Source: Petaurus breviceps papuanus
Lineage: Eukaryota > Chordata > Mammalia > Diprotodontia > Petauridae
Assembly: GCA_028583685.1 (NCBI GenBank)
Contig: JAMXIF010000220.1
Coordinates: 38,693,509 to 38,757,508 of the forward strand
Direction of reading: 5' to 3'
DNA length: 64,000 nucleotides
Shown here: one piece after another, positions 58,880 through 64,000 of the stretch
Numbering within the stretch: position 1 is the first letter of the stretch
Layout of the letters: each line of letters begins with the position of its first letter
The notes under the pieces: model-generated
What the model was told of the DNA's origin: nothing
Seen by the model: only the letters and a program-made list of their open reading frames with translations
Databases searched by the model: none
Program-made: the position numbers and the translations under genes

Positions 58880-59760
58880 ATATTAAAATAAGATGCTGGA
58901 GCAGAATCTACTTTACATTAGCTAACAGAAAAAAAGACAGGATCAGCATTGTGATCTTGGACAAATTGAAAGTAGGAAAAGAACCATAGTCATTGAAGTA
59001 ATGTCAATACTAAACATATATGCACCAAATAGCATAGCATCAAAAAACTTTAGGGACAAGCTAAATGAATTATAGGAAGAAGTAATAAGTAAAATTATAG
59101 TAGTGGGGGACCTCAAACTTCTCCTCTCATAGCTAAATGAATCAAACCATAAAAAATAAATAAGAAGTGAAAGAGATGAATAGTATATTAGAAAAATAGA
59201 GATGCTATACCTCAGGGGAAGGAGGAGAATATTTATAAATAGAAAAAATAGACCTTTTTCTCTACATGGCACCTTCACAAAAATTGACATTGTATTAGGG
59301 CATAAGCAAATGCATAAAAGCAAGAATATTAAATGTATCATTTGCAGACCATACTTCAATAAAAATTATATTTAATTAAGGGCCATTGAATCATATATTA
59401 AAAGTTAATCTGAAAGTGAACTATCTAATCCTGAAGAATGAATGGATAAAGAAACAAATCATATAAACAAGCAGTACTTTTGTTACACGGAATGACAACA
59501 GTGAGATAACATTTAAAATTTTTTGAGATGCAGTGTATGTAGTATTTAGGGGAAAGTTTATACCTCTAAATGCATACACTAATAAAAAAAGAAAAGATCA
59601 ATTAATTAGGCATGGAATTAAAAATATAAAAAAGGAACAAATTAAAAATCTCCAATTAGACACTAAAATTGAAATCCTGAAAATCAATGGAGAGATTTAA
59701 TAATATTGAAAGTAAAAATATCATCAAACTAACAAATAAAAGCAGGAGTTAGTTTTATGG
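58880..59760 (+). pseudogene. L1 ORF2 endonuclease-region remnant
   Basis: Short frames carry recognisable pieces: 'atatgcaccaaatagcatag' (YAPNSIA), 'gtagtgggggacctcaaact' (VVGDLK, where the catalytic motif is GDFN in L1), and 'ttgacattgtattagggcat' (DIVLGH). This is the AP-endonuclease fold of ORF2p, which nicks target DNA. Stops in all frames. Confidence 0.72.
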
Positions 59761-60565
59761 AAAAAAACTAAGAAAATAGACAAACCATTGGTTAATTTGA
59801 TTTTAAGAAAGGAAGAAAACCAAATTACTTGTATCAAAAAGGAAAAGGGTGAATCCACTGCCAATGAAGGTGAAATTATAACAATTATTATTTTTCTCAA
59901 ATACATTCCAGTAAAATAATTTAAATTAAATGGATGACTATTTATAGGAATATAAATTTCCCAGATTGAGAAGAGGGAATAGAATACTTAAACATTCCTA
60001 TCTTAGAAAAAAAGAAATTGAACTAGAAATCAATGAACTTTCCTAAGGGGAAAAAATATCCACAACTGGATGGATTTTCAAGTTTACCAAACATTTATGG
60101 AACATTTTATCCTAATACTATAAAATTTATCTGAAAATATAGTGAAAGAAGGAGTTCTACCAAATTCCTTGCATGACACATAGTTTTGATACCTACATGC
60201 AGGAGAGTAAAAACAGAGAAAGAAAACTATCTACCAATTTCCTTAAAAAATATTGAGATGAAAAATTTAAATAAAATACTTCCAACAAGAATACAGTAAT
60301 ATACCACAAAATTATACATTATAATCATGTAGAATTTGTAGCAGGAATGCAAGACTGTTTCAACATTAGGAAAAGTATTTCTACAGTTAACCATATCAAT
60401 AATTAAAAAAAAATCATATGATCCTCTCAATACATATAGAGAAAAAGCGTATGAAAAAAGACAACACCCATTCTTATATTAAAAGAAAAAAACACTAGAA
60501 AGCACAGGAATCAATGAACCCCTTCTTAAAGTGATAAGCAATACCTATCTAAAATCAAGGGTGAG

Positions 60566-60760
60566 GCACCGCTAGGCAGTGCAGTGAATAGAGCAACTGG
60601 TCCTGGAGTCAGGAGGACCTGAGTTCAAATCTAGCCTCAGGCACTTAACACAAAAACTAGTAGTGTGACCTTGGGCAAGTCACTTAACCACAATTGCCCT
60701 CCCAAAAGCAAAAAAAAACAAAAATAAAAACAAACAAAAACCAAACAACAACAACAAAAA
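60566..60760 (+). mobile_element. WSINE/MAR1-type SINE in L1 ORF2
   Basis: 'gctaggcagtgcagtgaata', 'gtcctggagtcaggaggacc', 'gagttcaaatctagcctcag' (box B), 'ttgggcaagtcacttaacca' and a long CAAA-rich tail. The duplication caagggtgag (60556-60565) versus caagagtgag (60761-60770) has one mismatch. Confidence 0.92.
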
Positions 60761-61327
60761 CAAGAGTGAGCCTTATCTGTAAATGGAATAAATTTGAAGC
60801 ATTCCTAATAAGATCAAGAGTGAAGCAAAGATTTCCCTTGTCACCACTATTTTTCAATATTGTACTAGAAATTCTAGCTATAGCAATATGACAAGAAAAA
60901 AAAGAATAAAAACAGGCAATGAGGCAACAAAACTATTACTCTTCTGATGATATTCTGGCATACTTAGAGAACTCTGGAATTTCAACTTAAAAAAATCTAA
61001 ATGAAACAGTAATTTCAGGAAAGTTTCAGGATATAAAATCGACCTATATAAATGAAAATTAAAATAATTCTGAGATGCTGCCTCACCTCTATCAGATTGG
61101 CATTTTGACAGAAAAGTAAAATGATGAAGTTAGAGGGAATGTGGAAAAATAGGGAAATTAATGCATTTTTGTTGGAATTGTGAACTAGTCCAAATATTCT
61201 GGAGAATAATTTGGAACTGTGTCCAAGTATAAAACAAGTATAAAACAACTATAAAAGGGTACATACTCATTGACCCTGCAATACACAAGTAGGTGTGTAT
61301 CCCAAGAGAGCCAAGAAAAGGGAAAAT

Positions 61328-61490
61328 TAGGGGTAACTATGTGGCACAAAGAATAGAGCACCAGCCCTGGAGTCAGGAGGCCCTGAGTTCAAATCCAGCC
61401 TCAGACACTTGACACACTTACTAGCTGTGTGACTTTGGGCAAGTAACTTAACCCCAATTGCCCTCCAAACAAAATTTAAAAAAAGAAAGT
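61328..61490 (+). mobile_element. WSINE/MAR1-type SINE in L1 ORF2
   Basis: 'gaatagagcaccagccctgg', 'gagttcaaatccagcctcag', 'cttactagctgtgtgacttt', 'ttaaccccaattgccctcca' and an A-rich tail. A perfect 11-bp duplication, aaagggaaaat, lies at 61317-61327 and 61491-61501. It is the best match here to the family consensus. Confidence 0.95.
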
Positions 61491-61846
61491 AAAGGGAAAA
61501 TAACTTATATATACAAATATATACTATGGTAGCTCTTTTTGTGGTGGCAGAAGAATTGGAAATTAAAGGAATGCCTATCAATTAGAGAATGGCTGAGTAA
61601 GTTGTTGTATATGATTTTAACAGAATACTATGGTACTATAACAAAGAGTGAGCAGGATGGTTTCAGAAATACCTGGTAAAATTTATGTGAACTCATACAG
61701 AGTGGAATGATCAGAAGTAGGAATACATTGTATACAATAATAGCAATATTGTTTGATGATCAGCTGTGAAAGACTTAGTTATTTCGATCAATACAATAAT
61801 GCAGAACAATTGTGAAGGTGTTATGACGAAAAATGCTATCTACTTA

Positions 61847-62085
61847 TTATTTACTTATTTTAACATTCTTTTCCTTTAAAATTTGAGTTCTGAATTCTTT
61901 CCTCCCTCCCACATCCCCCACCACCAACTAATAAGGCAAGCAATATGATATCAATTATACATGTATAATCATGCAAAACATATTTCCATTATAGCTATAT
62001 TTTAAAAAGCAAGAAAAATAACATGAAACAATAATACTTCAATTTGAACTCAGATTTTATCAGTTTTTTCTCTAGAGGTGGATAG
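61847..62085 (-). mobile_element. L1 3' UTR in inverted orientation
   Basis: The plus strand shows 'ttgagttctgaattctttcc', 'aaggcaagcaatatgatatc', 'tatcagttttttctctagag' and 'gtggatagcattttttc', an antisense L1 3' UTR. It stops at the same consensus position (aaaaatgctatc) where the plus-strand L1 stops at 61846, so the two pieces meet as if one 3' UTR had been flipped. Confidence 0.72.
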
Positions 62086-62337
62086 CATTTTTTCATTATA
62101 TGTTCTTTTTATGTTTATTTTTAATTTACACTGTTCATTTCTACAAGATTTCGAGTTAAAAAATTTCTCCTTATCTATTCCCTACAAACCACCACAAAAC
62201 AGTGATGCCACTGTATACCCACTACCTCAATATGCTCTTTCCTATATCGTTCCCCATTCCCCCTCCGACTTTCCAGTAGGGCAAGATGGATCTCTATACC
62301 CCAGTGCCTGTATATCTTATTTCTCAGTTGCATGTAA

Positions 62338-62362
62338 AAATAATAATAATAATAATAATAAT
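62338..62362. repeat. (AAT)n microsatellite
   Basis: Eight tandem AAT units, at a place where the related copy at 15281 has a shorter 'aaaataataa' word. Confidence 0.93.
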
Positions 62363-62591
62363 GTTATATTTTATTAAACATTTGGTTTTAAAATTTGAAT
62401 ACCAGATTCATTCCCTTCCTCCCTTGTCACCCACCCTTACTGGGAAGATAAGCAATTCAGTACAGGTTGTTCATGTGTAGATATTCAAAGCATTTCCATA
62501 GTGGAAATATTGTAAAAGACTGACTATATCTCCCTCCCTCCTATCCCACCTCCCACTTGTTCTATTCTCTACTTTGATCCTGTCCCTTTTC

Positions 62592-62763
62592 TTTCTTCCT
62601 TTCTTTTTTTTAAGCAATTGGGGTTAAGTAACTTGCCCAAGGTTACATGGTCAGTTTTGTGTGTGTGTGGGCGGGGGGTTAAGTATGTGAGGCTGGAACA
62701 GATCCTGGGCCCTCCCGACTCCAGGGCCGGCACTCTTACTCACTGCTCCACCTAGCCGCCTCA
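62592..62763 (-). mobile_element. WSINE/MAR1-type SINE, antisense, in a half-L1
   Basis: 'gcaattggggttaagtaact', 'tgcccaaggttacatggtca', an internal TG repeat, 'ctcccgactccagggccggc' and 'gctccacctagccgcctc'. A perfect 16-bp duplication, gatcctgtcccttttc, is at 62576-62591 and 62764-62779. Confidence 0.95.
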
Positions 62764-63194
62764 GATCCTGTCCCTTTTCAAAAGTGTGTGCTTCCAACTT
62801 CCCTTCCCCCCCAGCTTACCCTCCCTTCCATCGTCCCTGCTCACCCTCTGCCCCTCTACTTTCCTGCAGGGTGAGATACCCTATTTAATGTGTATATCTT
62901 TCCCCTTCTAAACCAAATTCAGTGAGAATAAGTTTGACACATTCCCTTTTGCCTTCCTTTTCTTCCCCTCCATTGCTACCATTTTCCCTTCCCTCTTCTA
63001 TATGAGATAATTTACACCATTCTCTCTCTCCCCATCTCCTCTCATTATAGTCCTCTCTCACCTCTTAATTTTACCTTTTAGGTATCATCCCTTCCTATTG
63101 AATTGGTCCTGTGCCCTCTATCTATGTAAACCTGTACACATATATACACATTCACATATGTATTCATACTACCTTATACCCTCCTATATAGACA

Positions 63195-63240
63195 TATATA
63201 TGTGTGTGTGTGTATGTGTGTGTGTGTGTGTGTGTGTATA
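63195..63240. repeat. (TG)n microsatellite
   Basis: About 20 TG units with a TATG interruption, grown from the half-L1 3' UTR repeat. Confidence 0.93.
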
Positions 63241-63677
63241 CACATTTCTACTCCCTTGTGATAGTAATGGAATATAAAGATTCCCCTGTATTGGCTTGGT
63301 TTTCAAATTGATTGTGTTAAAACCCAGAGCTTATTAATCCCACCTGTGGGATGGACTTGTTGATGTGAAAAGAGAGTCCTGAACTGGGAGGAGCTGGTGA
63401 TGTAGATTTGGAGAGACAAGAGAGAGGCAGAAGAACGTTTTGGAAGCAGCACCTCGTGGAGGCAGAGAGAGACTGAGAGAATTGCTGGGGGCCACTTTGA
63501 ATTGCCCTGGACTTTTGAGACCTGCCCCCTGAGCTGCCAAGGACTGAGGAGACATGGCTGTTTTGCTGGTACTTTGTCTGTCTGTTTTGATGTTGTTTTT
63601 GCCAGATTTGTCCACTGGTGAAAGACAGTCCTGTTGTTGAAGAAGTCCTTGAACCTGGCTTTTGGTTAAGAAGCCCT

Positions 63678-63830
63678 GAGACTGTCCTGCAGACAGAGAG
63701 TGAATACTGTCCACTGGTGAAGGACAGTGCTGTTGTTGCAGGGGTCTGGAGACTGTCCTGCAGACAGAGTGAATACTGTCCACTGGTGAAGGACAGTGCT
63801 NNNNNNNNNNACAGTGCTGTTGTTGCAGGG
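63678..63830. repeat. ~70-bp tandem repeat within the LTR
   Basis: Unit A is 63678-63748 (starts gagactgtcctgcagac). Unit B begins at 63749 with the same words and is two bases shorter. It is cut by the 10-N gap and finishes after it. A more diverged unit precedes at about 63608. Confidence 0.88.
63801..63810. other. 10-N assembly gap inside a tandem repeat
   Basis: The left edge ends ...ggacagtgct and the right edge begins acagtgctgttg, so the two sides share the 8-mer acagtgct. The join is probably an overlap or a collapsed repeat rather than 10 missing bases. Confidence 0.95.
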
Positions 63831-64000
63831 GTCTGGGAACCTTTCTGTTGGTTCAGAAGCCCTGAAGAAGGATTTTCTTGTTGTATGTTTACAGAAATTC
63901 TGGGAGAGGGTTTTGCTAATGTTTTCAGGGGTTCTAGGACTGTTCTACAGACAGAGGATGAATTAATGAAGGGACTGGCAATGTATCTTGTGGCCTTGCT

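Larger units (their letters stand above)
53815..61846 (+). mobile_element. Near full-length L1 hosting a half-L1 and two SINEs
   Basis: The 5' end is 'ggagccaagatggtagaata', with a 5' UTR to about 54290. ORF1 is split at 54800 by a half-L1 and resumes at 57649 ('ctaacatggaaaatagactc', 'attgaattatctgaaaacca'). The inter-ORF region is 58240-58860, with ORF2 from there to about 61800. The ORF2 end is 'aaatgctatctactta'. Both ORFs carry many stops, and a piece of ORF2 near 61040 is deleted. Without inserts it is about 4.8 kb. Confidence 0.83.
62086..63256 (-). mobile_element. Half-L1 3' UTR, antisense, 5'-truncated
   Basis: It parallels 15281-16325 closely: 'tttatgtttatttttaattt', 'tgctctttcctatatcgttc', 'cagtgcctgtatatcttatt', 'ctgggaagataagcaattca', 'agggtgagataccctattta' and 'attggtcctgtgccctctat'. 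It stops in the TG/TA repeat before ORF1. A SINE (62592-62763) interrupts it and an LTR abuts it at 63257. Confidence 0.83.
63257..64000 (+). mobile_element. Retroviral LTR-type element, runs off the window
   Basis: A retroviral LTR fossil with possible start tgtgatagtaatgg. Parts match the LTR at 39802-41000 ('ttgtatgtttacagaa', 'gggttttg', 'gactggcaatgt'), in the same order. It contains a 69-71 bp tandem repeat and a 10-N gap. The 3' end and any internal region lie beyond 64000, so solo versus proviral status is unknown. Confidence 0.6.

Noticed and set aside
1431-62763. tRNA-like segments with A/B-box motifs
   Set aside because: They belong to SINE heads. Cloverleaf pairing and anticodon stems are not intact and each is followed by the SINE body and A-tail.
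63334-63783. 149-codon minus-strand frame, the longest in the window
   Set aside because: It lies antisense to the LTR-type element, and its repetitive part (DSIHS, QQQ) is the ~70-bp tandem repeat. No domain.

Overview
This 64-kb window looks like intergenic or intronic DNA from a marsupial, probably Australian rather than American, though the species cannot be fixed by eye. The evidence is the repeat content: many tRNA-derived SINEs of the marsupial WSINE/MAR1 kind, ancient CORE-SINEs (MIR/MIR3/THER-like), abundant L2 3' ends, relics of CR1/L3 LINEs, marsupial-type L1 and ORF2-less half-L1 (HAL1-like) elements, retroviral LTRs and a small hAT DNA transposon. No host protein-coding exon, RNA gene, CRISPR array or bacterial feature was found. 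Every longer reading frame I could interpret is a LINE ORF remnant, lies in a simple repeat, or overlaps a repeat by chance. Family names are from memory and were not checked against a library.

Layout. 1-15 kb: mostly unique AT-rich sequence with L2 fragments in both orientations, CORE-SINEs, one young SINE, a large TTCC microsatellite and a 100-N gap inside a CT tract. 15.3-19.5 kb: a full-length half-L1 and an L1 5' fragment, both minus strand. 19.8-30 kb: a cluster of old CORE-SINEs, an L1 3' end, CR1/L3 and L2 relics, and a three-layer nest (LTR in a SINE in an L2). 30.5-36.4 kb: a plus-strand L1 containing a SINE, a 72-bp hAT relic and a whole half-L1. 36.4-43 kb: a minus-strand L1 hit in turn by another L1, an LTR, a SINE and a 1.2-kb hAT element. 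43.9-51.4 kb: L1 pieces (one possibly inverted by twin priming), an LTR, a CR1 relic and a second ORF2-less L1 subfamily that splits a CORE-SINE. 51.4-53.8 kb: mainly unique. 53.8-61.8 kb: a near full-length plus-strand L1 with a half-L1 in its ORF1 and two SINEs in its ORF2 region. 61.8-64 kb: an inverted L1 3' UTR, a half-L1 3' UTR and an LTR running off the window end.

The elements form a relative-age record rather than a working gene system. Old L2, CR1 and CORE-SINE copies serve as targets. L1 and half-L1 elements landed in them or in each other, and WSINE-type SINEs with clear target-site duplications landed last. I see no previously undescribed functional system. The most useful observations are the repeated full-length ORF2-less L1s, the two hAT copies with matching ends and 8-bp duplications, and the nested insertions.
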